Below, in pieces: positions 54,777-61,965 of a stretch of DNA of 64,000 nt. This DNA comes from Planosporangium thailandense (GTDB lineage Bacteria > Actinomycetota > Actinomycetes > Mycobacteriales > Micromonosporaceae). Below the pieces are notes generated by a model. It had not been told where the DNA came from. It saw only the letters and a list, made by a program, of their open reading frames with translations, and did not search any database. The position numbers were made by a program, and so were the translations under genes. The stretch spans positions 124,001-188,000 of the forward strand of contig NZ_JAATVY010000007.1 in NCBI RefSeq assembly GCF_011947195.1, written 5' to 3'. Every line of letters starts with the position of its first letter. Position 1 is the first letter of the stretch.

Positions 54777-55493
54777 TCAGCCGCAGCCACCCGCGTGACC
54801 GCCGTCGCCGGCCAGCACGTACGGGGCCGTACCCGTCGGCACGGCCGCCCCGTCCGGGGCCGCGTCGGCACCGCCGGCGGTGCCGGCGTCACAGGCGTCG
54901 ACGAACGCGGCCAGCCGCTCGACGCCCCAGTACTTCTCCCGGCCCTGGACGAAGAGCGGCACGCCGAAGACTCCGTCGCGGCTACCCCGTGCGAGGGCTT
55001 CGGCGCCCCGCCGGCGCAGCGTGACGTCGTGCACCGCGTCGACCAGCGCGCCGACATCCGCGCCGATCCGCACGCCGATGTCGCGGATCGTGGCCGGGTC
55101 GTGGATGTCGCGCCCGTCCCGCCATCGCGCCTGGTACACCTGCGCGGCGAACAGCCGTCCCAGCCCCTGCTCCTCGGCGGCCAGATAGGCCAGGTGGGCG
55201 ACTTCCCAGCACGGTCGCGCGTCGACCGGCCAGGTCAGCGTGAGACCCCGCTGACGGCCGATCCGGCGGACGTCCTGCAGGATGTAGAAGTGCTTGTCCC
55301 GCGACATCGGGGTGTAGGTGAACGTCGCCCCGGACTCCGCCAGCAGTCGGGTGGTCCACTCATCGGGCTCCCAGTACGGGATCCACTCGAGCGCGTCGGC
55401 AACCCGTGGATACTTCTCCACCAGGTCCAGGAAGGCGAAGTACGAGTACGGACTGCGGAACGAGAAGTACCACCGCAAGCGCTCACGCTTCAC
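54777..55493 (-). CDS. HCCA-isomerase-like (DsbA/kappa-GST fold) protein
   Basis: 238 residues of the 2-hydroxychromene-2-carboxylate isomerase family: WYFSFRSPYSYFAFLDLVEK at the N-terminus, with the conserved Ser in the FRSPYSY motif. TYTPMSRDKHFYILQDVRRI is in the middle and GVFGVPLFVQGREKYWGVER near the end. The true enzymes are glutathione-dependent cis/trans isomerases. In cinnamoyl-lipid pathways an isomerase is proposed to make a Z-alkene for ring closure, and this gene is the best candidate here. The last 30 residues are Gly/Ala-rich. GTG 55493 follows AAGGGAG, 11 bases after the ketoreductase stop. Confidence 0.85.
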   Translation of the reverse strand: MKRERLRWYFSFRSPYSYFAFLDLVEKYPRVADALEWIPYWEPDEWTTRLLAESGATFTYTPMSRDKHFYILQDVRRIGRQRGLTLTWPVDARPCWEVAHLAYLAAEEQGLGRLFAAQVYQARWRDGRDIHDPATIRDIGVRIGADVGALVDAVHDVTLRRRGAEALARGSRDGVFGVPLFVQGREKYWGVERLAAFVDACDAGTAGGADAAPDGAAVPTGTAPYVLAGDGGHAGGCG

Positions 55494-55504
55494 GTCGGCT
55501 CCCT

Positions 55505-56251
55505 TCAGATGCTGATGCCGCCGTCGATCTGGAACACGGCACCGGTGACGTACCCGGCTCTGCCCGACGCGAGGTAGGCCACGAGGTCGCCGACCTCTTC
55601 CGCGCGCCCCAGCCGTCGGAGCGGGATGGCGCCGGCCATCTTCGACCTGACCGAGTCGCTGAGCACGGCGGTCATGTCGGTGTCGATGAAGCCCGGAGCG
55701 ACGACGTTCACCCGGATGCCGTACCGGCCGACCTCCTTGGCCAGCGACCGGGAGAAGCCGATGATTCCCGCCTTCGAGGCCGCGTAGTTGGTCTGCGTCG
55801 CGTTGCCGTACACGCCGGCCACCGAGGAGACGTTCACGATCACACCGGACCTGCGCTTCATCATCTCGAAGATGACCGCGCGGTTGACGTGGTAGACGCC
55901 GTCGAGATTGGTACGCAACACCGACTGCCACTGCTCGTCCGACATCATGACCAGCGGGCCGTCGTCGGTGATCCCGGCCGCGGCGACCGCGACGTCGATG
56001 CCGCCGAACGTGTTCTCGGCGGTGGCCACGAAGTCGCGCACCGCTTCCACGTCGCCCACATCCACCCGCAGCGCGAGCGACCTGCGGCCGAAGTCGGCGA
56101 TCTCCTTCTCCAGCGCCCGCGCACCGTCCTGGTTGGAGCGGTAGCAGAACGCGATGTCGAAGCCGTCGCGCGCCAGACTGAGCGCGCTCGCGCGGCCGAT
56201 ACCTCGCGATCCGCCCGTGACGAGTGCGGTGCGGGAGTTCTGGTCCGGCAT
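55505..56251 (-). CDS. FabG-like 3-oxoacyl-ACP ketoreductase
   Basis: 248 residues, a classical short-chain dehydrogenase. The cofactor motif is TGGSRGIGRA, the structural motif is VAAAGIT and the catalytic residues are Ser142/143 (NVSS), Tyr156 and Lys160 (YAASK). The C-terminus (PLRRLGRAEEVGDLVAYLAS, then DGGISI) is typical of FabG. It should reduce the 3-ketoacyl-ACP in each elongation round of the type II PKS. ATG 56251 follows AGGAGG and overlaps the dehydratase stop by one base (TGATG). Confidence 0.93.
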   Translation of the reverse strand: MPDQNSRTALVTGGSRGIGRASALSLARDGFDIAFCYRSNQDGARALEKEIADFGRRSLALRVDVGDVEAVRDFVATAENTFGGIDVAVAAAGITDDGPLVMMSDEQWQSVLRTNLDGVYHVNRAVIFEMMKRRSGVIVNVSSVAGVYGNATQTNYAASKAGIIGFSRSLAKEVGRYGIRVNVVAPGFIDTDMTAVLSDSVRSKMAGAIPLRRLGRAEEVGDLVAYLASGRAGYVTGAVFQIDGGISI

Positions 56252-56772
56252 CAATCCTCCTGTGTACCGGCCGGAGAGCCGGAATCGCTCGTTGTGCTCG
56301 GGGCGGGTCGCAGCGTCTGCGCGGGGCGGAACGCCATCACCATGCGCTCCACCGTCATGACGGGCCGGCCGGCGACCAGGCACTCACCTTCGAAGATCAT
56401 CGTGTCGCTGAGCAGCCGCACCACGCGTACGCGGTGCTCCAGCACGTCCCCGGGGAGTACCGGGTGCAGGAACCGCACCTCGGTGGCGCCGCCGAAGAGC
56501 ATGACGTCGCCGCTGAGCGGGTCACCGTCCGACGATCGGGAAGCGGCGAGGATCCCGGCGCTCTGCGCCCAGGACTCCATCAGCAGCACGGCCGGGTACG
56601 CCAGGTCGCCGTCCCGGGCGTCCCCGGAAACCTCCGCGTACCACGGTTCGTTGGTTGTCACCGCCTTGAGCGCGACGATCTCGCTTCCGGGTACGGCTGT
56701 GACCACCCGGTCCACCAGCAGCATCGGGTACCGGTGGGGCAGCCGGTGGGCGACGGTCCACGTCGACGTCAT
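56251..56772 (-). CDS. FabZ-like hotdog dehydratase subunit 1
   Basis: 173 residues. The N-terminal LPHRYPMLLVDRVV is the FabZ motif with the catalytic His. AVLLMESWAQSAGI carries the Glu of the active-site helix, followed by FGGATEVRFLHPVLPGDVLE. It should dehydrate 3-hydroxyacyl-ACP to the enoyl-ACP. It sits with a second, different hotdog protein, so they may form a heterodimer as in other polyene-forming type II PKSs. The ATG overlaps the previous stop as ATGA. The last 25 residues are Ser/Gly-rich and disordered-looking. Confidence 0.9.
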   Translation of the reverse strand: MTSTWTVAHRLPHRYPMLLVDRVVTAVPGSEIVALKAVTTNEPWYAEVSGDARDGDLAYPAVLLMESWAQSAGILAASRSSDGDPLSGDVMLFGGATEVRFLHPVLPGDVLEHRVRVVRLLSDTMIFEGECLVAGRPVMTVERMVMAFRPAQTLRPAPSTTSDSGSPAGTQED

Positions 56773-57182
56773 CCGGCCTCCCCGGTGTGGTACCGCAGGC
56801 GGACCGCGGCGACGTCGCCGCGGTCACCGCGGATCCGGGCGGTCACCCGCCAGCCGTCGCTGATCGCCGTCCAGGTGCTCTCGATGACGATCCGGTCCCC
56901 GGGGAACACGGCGCCCAGAAACCGGGTCGACTCCACCGCCGCCAGGGTCAGCACGGCGCGTGGCGTACCCGGCGCGGTCGTCAGGCAGCTGCGGTGGACG
57001 CACTCGATCAGGCAGACCCCGGGGAAGATGGGAAATCCGGGATAGTGGCCACGGAAGACCGGTTCCTGGGTCTCCAGCACGAGGCTGGTGACCGAGCGCG
57101 GCGCCGCTCCGGTCGTCGGATCGGCGACGGCCTCGGCGAGCACGTGGACGGGCGCGCGTACCGGGCTGACGACGGTGGGCAT
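56769..57182 (-). CDS. FabZ/FabA-like hotdog dehydratase subunit 2
   Basis: 137 residues. FRGHYPGFPIFPGVCLIECV is the FabZ/FabA motif (GHFPGxPIxPGV) with His and a Glu/Cys pair. The first 35 residues are variable, and VESTRFLGAVFPGDRIVIES follows. It lacks the LPHRYP motif of its neighbour, so the two may divide the catalytic His and Glu roles. ATG 57182 overlaps the ACP stop by one base. GTG 57185 directly before it is an alternative start. Confidence 0.87.
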   Translation of the reverse strand: MPTVVSPVRAPVHVLAEAVADPTTGAAPRSVTSLVLETQEPVFRGHYPGFPIFPGVCLIECVHRSCLTTAPGTPRAVLTLAAVESTRFLGAVFPGDRIVIESTWTAISDGWRVTARIRGDRGDVAAVRLRYHTGEAG

Positions 57183-57439
57183 CACGGGGTCCGCAGCTTG
57201 GCGGCGAGCAGGTCGTACGCCCGTTGCAGCGACGTCACCTGCTTCAGCTCCGACTCGGTCATGCGTACGCCGTACTTCTTCTCCAGGACGACCACGACCT
57301 CCAGTGCCATCAGGGAGTCGACGCCGAGGTCGTCCACCAGGCTCGTGTCATCGTGGATCTCGTCCACGTCGACCTCGACCACCTGGGCGACGGTGGCCCG
57401 GAGGTCTTCCTTGTCCAGAACCGTCTCTGTGCTGGCCAT
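57182..57439 (-). CDS. Acyl carrier protein (second ACP)
   Basis: An 85-residue ACP. The phosphopantetheine Ser lies in DLGVDSLMALEVVVVLEKKY. The N-terminal helix starts LDKEDLRATVAQVVEV and the acidic loop is DEIHDDTSLVDD. It carries the growing chain for the adjacent ketoreductase and dehydratases, or donates it to the NRPS. The gene is coupled to the dehydratase pair. A 111-base gap with two small tandem repeats separates it from the KS-like gene upstream. Confidence 0.95.
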   Translation of the reverse strand: MASTETVLDKEDLRATVAQVVEVDVDEIHDDTSLVDDLGVDSLMALEVVVVLEKKYGVRMTESELKQVTSLQRAYDLLAAKLRTP

Positions 57440-57482
57440 CGAAACGTCCTTTCGTTGTTGTCCAACCGTGGTCTCCGACGGT

Positions 57483-57541
57483 GAGCGGAGAGCGGAGAGC
57501 GGAGAGGGTGCGTGGTGAATGGTCTGCCGTCTGCCGTCTGC
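57483..57541. repeat. Two 7-bp tandem repeats in an operon gap
   Basis: GAGCGGA repeats about 3.4 times at 57483-57506 and TCTGCCG about 2.7 times at 57523-57541, within the 111-base gap between the KS-like and ACP genes. Both have a 7-bp unit. They may vary in copy number by slippage. Confidence 0.55.
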
Positions 57542-57550
57542 GGCCGGCGG

Positions 57551-58645
57551 TCAGCGCAGCCGCAGGAGCGCGCAGCCGACCACTCCGGTCCGGTCCACCG
57601 ACGTGACGGCGGCGACCCGCCCCTGTGCGTCGGCGGACTCCTCGGCGAGCGTGAGCACCGCGCACACCTGGAAGGCCGCCGACGCGGCCGCGGTGTCGCC
57701 GAGCAGGTGTGCGCAGTCCAGGCGCAGGGGGCCCGGGCCGAAGACCTCGTCGACAAGGTCCCGCTCCTGCGCTCCCGCGTCGCCCGGCGCCGCACAGGGC
57801 GAGACCACGTATACGTCGTCCGGGGTCACCCCGGCGCTGCGGAAGGCCCGCCGGACCGCCGAGGCCAGCGCCTGCTTGACGCTCACCCCGGCCGCCATGG
57901 CGAACTCGACCGACAGGATCTCGGCCAGCGGTCCCTGGCCCTCGACCCCGGCCGCGGGCTCCAGCAGCAGCACCGCGCAGCCCTCGCCCAGAACGGTTCC
58001 GGCCTCGTCGGGGGTGCGGCTGTGGTGCTCGAGCCAGGCCCGGGCGGACGAGTACTCCTCGACGGCGCCGCAGAACACCGTGTGCGCGCGGCCGGCGTCG
58101 AGCAGCCGGCGCGCGTAGTTGAGCGCGTAGAGCCCCGCCGCCCTACCACCGGCGACGGTCGCGTTGGGCCCCTTGAGCTGATGCCAGATGGCGCACTGTC
58201 CGGCTGCGCAGTTCATGACCGCGTTGGGGAACCGGGCCGCCTCCACGAAGTACGGCTTCGCCTGCACGAACGAGTCGCGGCTGAAGTCCATCATGCTCTG
58301 GGCGCTGCCGGTCGTGGTGCCCAGCACCAGACCCACCCCGGTGGACTCGCCCGCCCGGGTGGACGCGCGCTCGGACTCGGCCAGCAACTCCCGTACCGCG
58401 GTGACCGCCAGCCCGCTGACCCGGTCCATCGACCGGGTGCCCTTGCTGCCGAGGATCTCACGCAGCGCGAAGCCCGGGACCAGCCGGGCCCGCTCATCGG
58501 GCACCTTCCACCGTTGACTGTCTACCGTGTCGTCAGCGGGCTGTCCGGCACGCAGACCCTTGATGAGCTGGTCGCGTCCGATCCCAAACGGCGACACCGC
58601 CGACCAGGCCGAGATGACGGGCCTACTCCTGGCTATCGTTGTCAT
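57551..58645 (-). CDS. Degenerate ketosynthase homologue (no catalytic triad)
   Basis: 364 residues with an overall KS fold: VISAWSAVSPFGIGRDQLIK, NAVMNCAAGQCAIWHQLKGP, AGLYALNYARRLLDAGRAHT, then VLGEGCAVLLLEPA. At the nucleophile site the usual TACSSSL reads approximately AGGRAAGL, so Cys is absent. The HGTGT motif reads SPCAAPGD, and the second His motif (GHTxGAS) reads LGDTAAAS. It is therefore a chain-length-factor-like or structural partner rather than a condensing enzyme. ATG 58645 follows GGGAGG. It is followed by a repeat-bearing gap and the ACP gene. Confidence 0.85.
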   Translation of the reverse strand: MTTIARSRPVISAWSAVSPFGIGRDQLIKGLRAGQPADDTVDSQRWKVPDERARLVPGFALREILGSKGTRSMDRVSGLAVTAVRELLAESERASTRAGESTGVGLVLGTTTGSAQSMMDFSRDSFVQAKPYFVEAARFPNAVMNCAAGQCAIWHQLKGPNATVAGGRAAGLYALNYARRLLDAGRAHTVFCGAVEEYSSARAWLEHHSRTPDEAGTVLGEGCAVLLLEPAAGVEGQGPLAEILSVEFAMAAGVSVKQALASAVRRAFRSAGVTPDDVYVVSPCAAPGDAGAQERDLVDEVFGPGPLRLDCAHLLGDTAAASAAFQVCAVLTLAEESADAQGRVAAVTSVDRTGVVGCALLRLR

Positions 58646-58699
58646 CGGTCACCACCTCCCGGTCCGCCGGCGTCACTGCGACGGCGGCACCGATCACGC

Positions 58700-59095
58700 T
58701 CACAAGAAAAAGACCATTCGGTACGTGGACCACTGGCCGGCCAGCTCGCCGGCGGCCACGCGGCGGACTCCCGGGACGAGCCGGGTGCGGGTGTGCGGAC
58801 CGAGCGCGGCCAGGCCCGGCTCCTCCACCCACACCGCGACGCCGGCGTCGAGCAGGGCGCGCAGCCCGTGCCGGGCGTCGTTGAGGGTGTCGACGATGCG
58901 GCCGCCGATCGTCAGGGTCGGTACGGGCGGGGCCTCGACCGCGTACGAGGCGGCGGCGCCGCGCAGGAGCACCTCCAACCCGCCGAGCTGGCGGTGCAGC
59001 TCCACCGCCGAGTAGAGGGCGTCGAAGAACTGCGTCTCGACCGCACCGCGGTACGCCTTCTCCACGATCGCCAGTGCCGGACGCCAGTCCGCCAT
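58700..59095 (-). CDS. DsrE/F-like small protein 1
   Basis: 131 residues. AIVEKAYRGAVETQFFDALY, LGGLEVLLRGAAASYAVEA, then LRALLDAGVAVWVEEPGLAA and LVPGVRRVAAGELAGQWSTY follow the strand-helix order of the DsrE/DsrF/DsrH (TusBCD) fold. No Cys is visible. It is adjacent to two more such proteins, as in dsrEFH or tusBCD operons, where three small subunits form a sulfur-relay hexamer. The assignment of this one is the weakest of the three. ATG 59095 is 2 bases after the upstream stop. Confidence 0.6.
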   Translation of the reverse strand: MADWRPALAIVEKAYRGAVETQFFDALYSAVELHRQLGGLEVLLRGAAASYAVEAPPVPTLTIGGRIVDTLNDARHGLRALLDAGVAVWVEEPGLAALGPHTRTRLVPGVRRVAAGELAGQWSTYRMVFFL

Positions 59096-59097
59096 CG

Positions 59098-59505
59098 CTA
59101 CATCACCCCCAGGAAGACGACGGTGCCGGCGGAGGCGACGTGGTCGGCGAAGCGCCACGGCGGCTGGACCCGTACCCCGGGGATGTGGCTGGCCGCGCCC
59201 CGGTCCTCGCCGCAGAAGCGGCAGCCGTACCAGTAGGCCGTGTCGGGGTACGTCGCGAGCAGGTCACCGACCAGCGTGGCGGTCGACGGGTACTCGGTTC
59301 CCCAGGCGGCCAGGTTCCGGGGCTTGGTGGCGCCCAGGCTGCACTGGGTGAGCATGGTCGCGTAGCCGCAGGCCCAGACCTGGACGCTCGCTCCCCGCTC
59401 CAGCAGCGCCTGCGCCATCCGCAGACAGCTGGTGACAAGGTCGCTGGAGTGCGGTGCGCCCATGAGGGTCAGCAGCACGTCGGTACGCGGGACCGCGGTG
59501 GCCAT
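59098..59505 (-). CDS. DsrE-like small protein 2 (Cys-rich)
   Basis: 135 residues with a good DsrE/TusD-like pattern: VLLTLMGAPHSSDLVTSCLR, MAQALLERGASVQVWACGYA, then YWYGCRFCGEDRGAASHIPG, GVRVQPPWRFADHVASAG and TVVFLGVM. Cys residues in VWACGYATMLTQC and GCRFCGEDRG are candidates for persulfide carriage. In TusD/DsrE one conserved Cys carries the sulfur. Start ATG 59505 overlaps the upstream stop by one base. Confidence 0.72.
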   Translation of the reverse strand: MATAVPRTDVLLTLMGAPHSSDLVTSCLRMAQALLERGASVQVWACGYATMLTQCSLGATKPRNLAAWGTEYPSTATLVGDLLATYPDTAYWYGCRFCGEDRGAASHIPGVRVQPPWRFADHVASAGTVVFLGVM

Positions 59506-59888
59506 CAGTGCCACACCACCCGGACGCCCGGCAGCAGGACGAGCTCGGCGACGTCGGACATCGACACCACCCGAACGGCGGCCGGCAGGTCGTCCGGGTG
59601 TATCCCCCGCTGGGCGACGGAGAAGTCGTCCGCCCAGACGCGGACGCCCCGCGCGAGCGGGTCGGCGAGCGTCGGCGCGCCCGGTTCCACGGCCGCGCCG
59701 ACGCCGTCCTGCAGGAGCAGCAGCGTCACCGCTTCCCCGGAGGCCGCCAGCGTGGCCGCGTCCCGCAGGAAGCTCGCGCACGCCGGTCCGGCGAACGGTC
59801 CCTGGCTCTCGATGAGCAGATGCCACGCGGGCTCCTGCTGCTCTGTCGGGACGGCCGCGACCCCGGCCGCCCGGTTCTGCGCGCCCAT
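59505..59888 (-). CDS. DsrE-like small protein 3
   Basis: 127 residues: WHLLIESQGPFAGPACASFL, RDAATLAASGEAVTLLLLQD, then ARGVRVWADDFSVAQRGIHP and AELVLLPGVRVVWH at the C-terminus, which fits DsrE-family small proteins. A Cys occurs at the start of helix 1 (GPACAS). With its two neighbours it may build a DsrEFH-like complex. Its start ATG 59888 overlaps the stop of the CLF-like gene by one base, so the trio is translationally tied to the PKS genes. Confidence 0.7.
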   Translation of the reverse strand: MGAQNRAAGVAAVPTEQQEPAWHLLIESQGPFAGPACASFLRDAATLAASGEAVTLLLLQDGVGAAVEPGAPTLADPLARGVRVWADDFSVAQRGIHPDDLPAAVRVVSMSDVAELVLLPGVRVVWH

Positions 59889-60829
59889 CAGCCGACCGCT
59901 CCGGGCGCGTCGAGCACCACGCCGGCGGTCACACGCTCCGGTGCGCCGCCGTTGACCAGGTACACCGGGCCCGCGCCCCCGCCGTCGAAGTGCCCGACGG
60001 CCGCGGCGCACTGCAGCACGCCGAGGGCGCCCGACGCCTGGCCCCAGACCCGGGCCAGGTCGTGCCGGCGCAGGCCGGTCAGGACATCCGTCCCCGCGGC
60101 GCTCGGCTCCGGCGCGTACCAGGCGGCGGGCGCCGAAGCGTGCCGCGCCAGCCGGCTCAGGCACTGGTCGACGCCCGCGGCGCGCTCGTACGCGGCGTAT
60201 CGCGCCCGTGCTGGGACGCGCCGTTCCCGCGCCGTCGCCGGGTGCTCGACGACAACGGCCGCCGCGCCGTCGAGCACGTTCTCGTCCCCGGTCAGCCGGC
60301 GTACGACGGCGTTGTCCGGCTCGACCCCGACCGCGAGGACCTGGGCCGCCCGACCGGTCCGCACGAGCATGCGCGCCCAGAAGAGCGCGTCGAGGCCGGA
60401 GGTCAGGCCGTTGCACAGCATGACGTTGGCGCCGCGCAGCCCGAACCTGATCGCCACGGAGGACGCGACGACGTTGCTCGAGGTGTTGGGCAGGTCCATC
60501 GGGCTGGTGCCGGCGGTGGATTCCCGCGCGATGGTCTCCACCGCCCGGCACACGGTGTCGGCGTTGCCGTAGTTGGAGCTGACCACCACCGCCACCCGGT
60601 TGCCGTCGACGGTCAGCCGGTCGCCGTCCCACATCCGCGCGTCGACGAGCGCGACCTGCGCGGCGGCCAGCGCCAGGCGGGTCGCGTGGTCCTTGTAGCG
60701 CAGTCCGCGCAGGGTGATGTGGGCGCCCGGATCGGCCGGCCCGGGTACGCGGTGCGCCGGGGTGGCCAGCTCGGCCAGCGTCGGGTTCGAGGGCAGCACC
60801 GTGGCGGCGCCAACCATGACCACTGTCAT
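59888..60829 (-). CDS. Chain-length-factor-like KS homologue (Cys-less)
   Basis: 313 residues, short for a KS (usually about 400). NVVASSVAIRFGLRGANVML and CNGLTSGLDALFWARMLVRT align with the KS nucleophile region, but the Cys of TACSSSL falls on Leu. No HGTGT is visible, and the GHTxGAS motif reads WGQASGALGVL. In type II PKSs such a partner pairs with the active KS and sets chain length. Its ATG overlaps the KS stop as ATGA, which supports pairing with the KS encoded just upstream. Confidence 0.85.
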   Translation of the reverse strand: MTVVMVGAATVLPSNPTLAELATPAHRVPGPADPGAHITLRGLRYKDHATRLALAAAQVALVDARMWDGDRLTVDGNRVAVVVSSNYGNADTVCRAVETIARESTAGTSPMDLPNTSSNVVASSVAIRFGLRGANVMLCNGLTSGLDALFWARMLVRTGRAAQVLAVGVEPDNAVVRRLTGDENVLDGAAAVVVEHPATARERRVPARARYAAYERAAGVDQCLSRLARHASAPAAWYAPEPSAAGTDVLTGLRRHDLARVWGQASGALGVLQCAAAVGHFDGGGAGPVYLVNGGAPERVTAGVVLDAPGAVG

Positions 60830-61965
60830 CGGACCGCCTCCACGATCGCGACCGCGTTCACGCCGCCGAAGCCGAACGCGTTCACCTGGGCAACGTCGAC
60901 CTGCCGGTGCAGGGACTGCCCGAACGGGAACCGGAAACCGGCCACCTCGTCGATGGGCTCGGTCAGCCCGAGCGTCGGTGGGATGCGCCCCTCCGCGAGG
61001 GCGCGGGCCGCGACGATCAGGCCCAGCAGCCCGGACGCGCCGGAGGTGTGCCCGGTCATCGACTTGATGGCGGTCATGACCGGCGTGGACACGTGGGCGC
61101 CGAAGACCTCCTGCATCGCGCTGGCCTCGGCCGCGTCGTTGAGCAGCGTCCCCGTGCCGTGCAGCATGACGAGATCGACGCTCTCCGGCTTGATGCCGGC
61201 CTGTTCGTGTGCCTGCCGGATCGCGGCGGCGATGCCCTCCGCGCTCGGCGCGGTGACGTGGAACGCGTCGCAGTTGACGCCCACGCCGCGCAGTGTCGCC
61301 CGGGCCCGCCCCTGGTACGGCGAGTCGGCGGGGCGCAGGACGACGGCCACGGCCGCCTCCCCCATCACGGCGCCCCGTCGCTGCCGGTCGAACGGCCGCA
61401 CCTCCTGGGGCGGCACCGGATTCATCCGCTCGACGAGCCCGAACATGCTCTCCGTCACCATGTCGACGCCCGCGACGATGACGGCGGGCGCGCCACCCTC
61501 CGCCAGGAGGTCGGCGCCCAGCGCGAGCGCGTAGAGCGACGCGGCGCACGCGTTGGCGACGCAGTACGCCTCGGTCACGCCGAAGCGGTCCTGCAGGGCC
61601 GCGCCGAAGTGCAGCCGTTCCCCGTCGAACGGCACGCCCGTCCGGTGCCACAGCTCCATCGACCGGTGTTCCCGCAGGCCGGAGCCGACGATCACCGGTA
61701 CCCCGCTGAGGTCGTCACCCAGATCGGCCTCGCGGGCCGCCTGTTCCACCGCGGCCAGCAACCACCGGGTGGCGCGCCCCGGGACGTCGCCCGACTCCTC
61801 GCCCCGGTCGTCCATCTCGTAGGCGAACGGTGAGGTGTACCGGGATCGGTCGAACACCTGCAGCGGGCGCCGTCCGGAGAGTCCGGCGCAGAGGTTGTCG
61901 AAGATCTCGTTCACGTTCGCGCCGACGCTGGCGACCGCGCCGGTCCCGGTGATCGACCAGCTCAT
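60826..61965 (-). CDS. Beta-ketoacyl synthase (intact active site)
   Basis: 379 residues, FabF-like. Catalytic residues: Cys140 in VANACAASLYALAL, His269 in LHGTGTLLND and His306 in KSMTGHTSGASG. The N-terminus (SWSITGTGAVASVGANVNEI) and C-terminal NAFGFGGVNAVAIVE are typical. It probably forms a condensing complex with the Cys-less partner encoded next. ATG 61965 overlaps the preceding KS stop by 4 bases. Two intact KSs side by side suggest two condensation steps or phases, for example starter and elongation. Confidence 0.93.
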   Translation of the reverse strand: MSWSITGTGAVASVGANVNEIFDNLCAGLSGRRPLQVFDRSRYTSPFAYEMDDRGEESGDVPGRATRWLLAAVEQAAREADLGDDLSGVPVIVGSGLREHRSMELWHRTGVPFDGERLHFGAALQDRFGVTEAYCVANACAASLYALALGADLLAEGGAPAVIVAGVDMVTESMFGLVERMNPVPPQEVRPFDRQRRGAVMGEAAVAVVLRPADSPYQGRARATLRGVGVNCDAFHVTAPSAEGIAAAIRQAHEQAGIKPESVDLVMLHGTGTLLNDAAEASAMQEVFGAHVSTPVMTAIKSMTGHTSGASGLLGLIVAARALAEGRIPPTLGLTEPIDEVAGFRFPFGQSLHRQVDVAQVNAFGFGGVNAVAIVEAVR

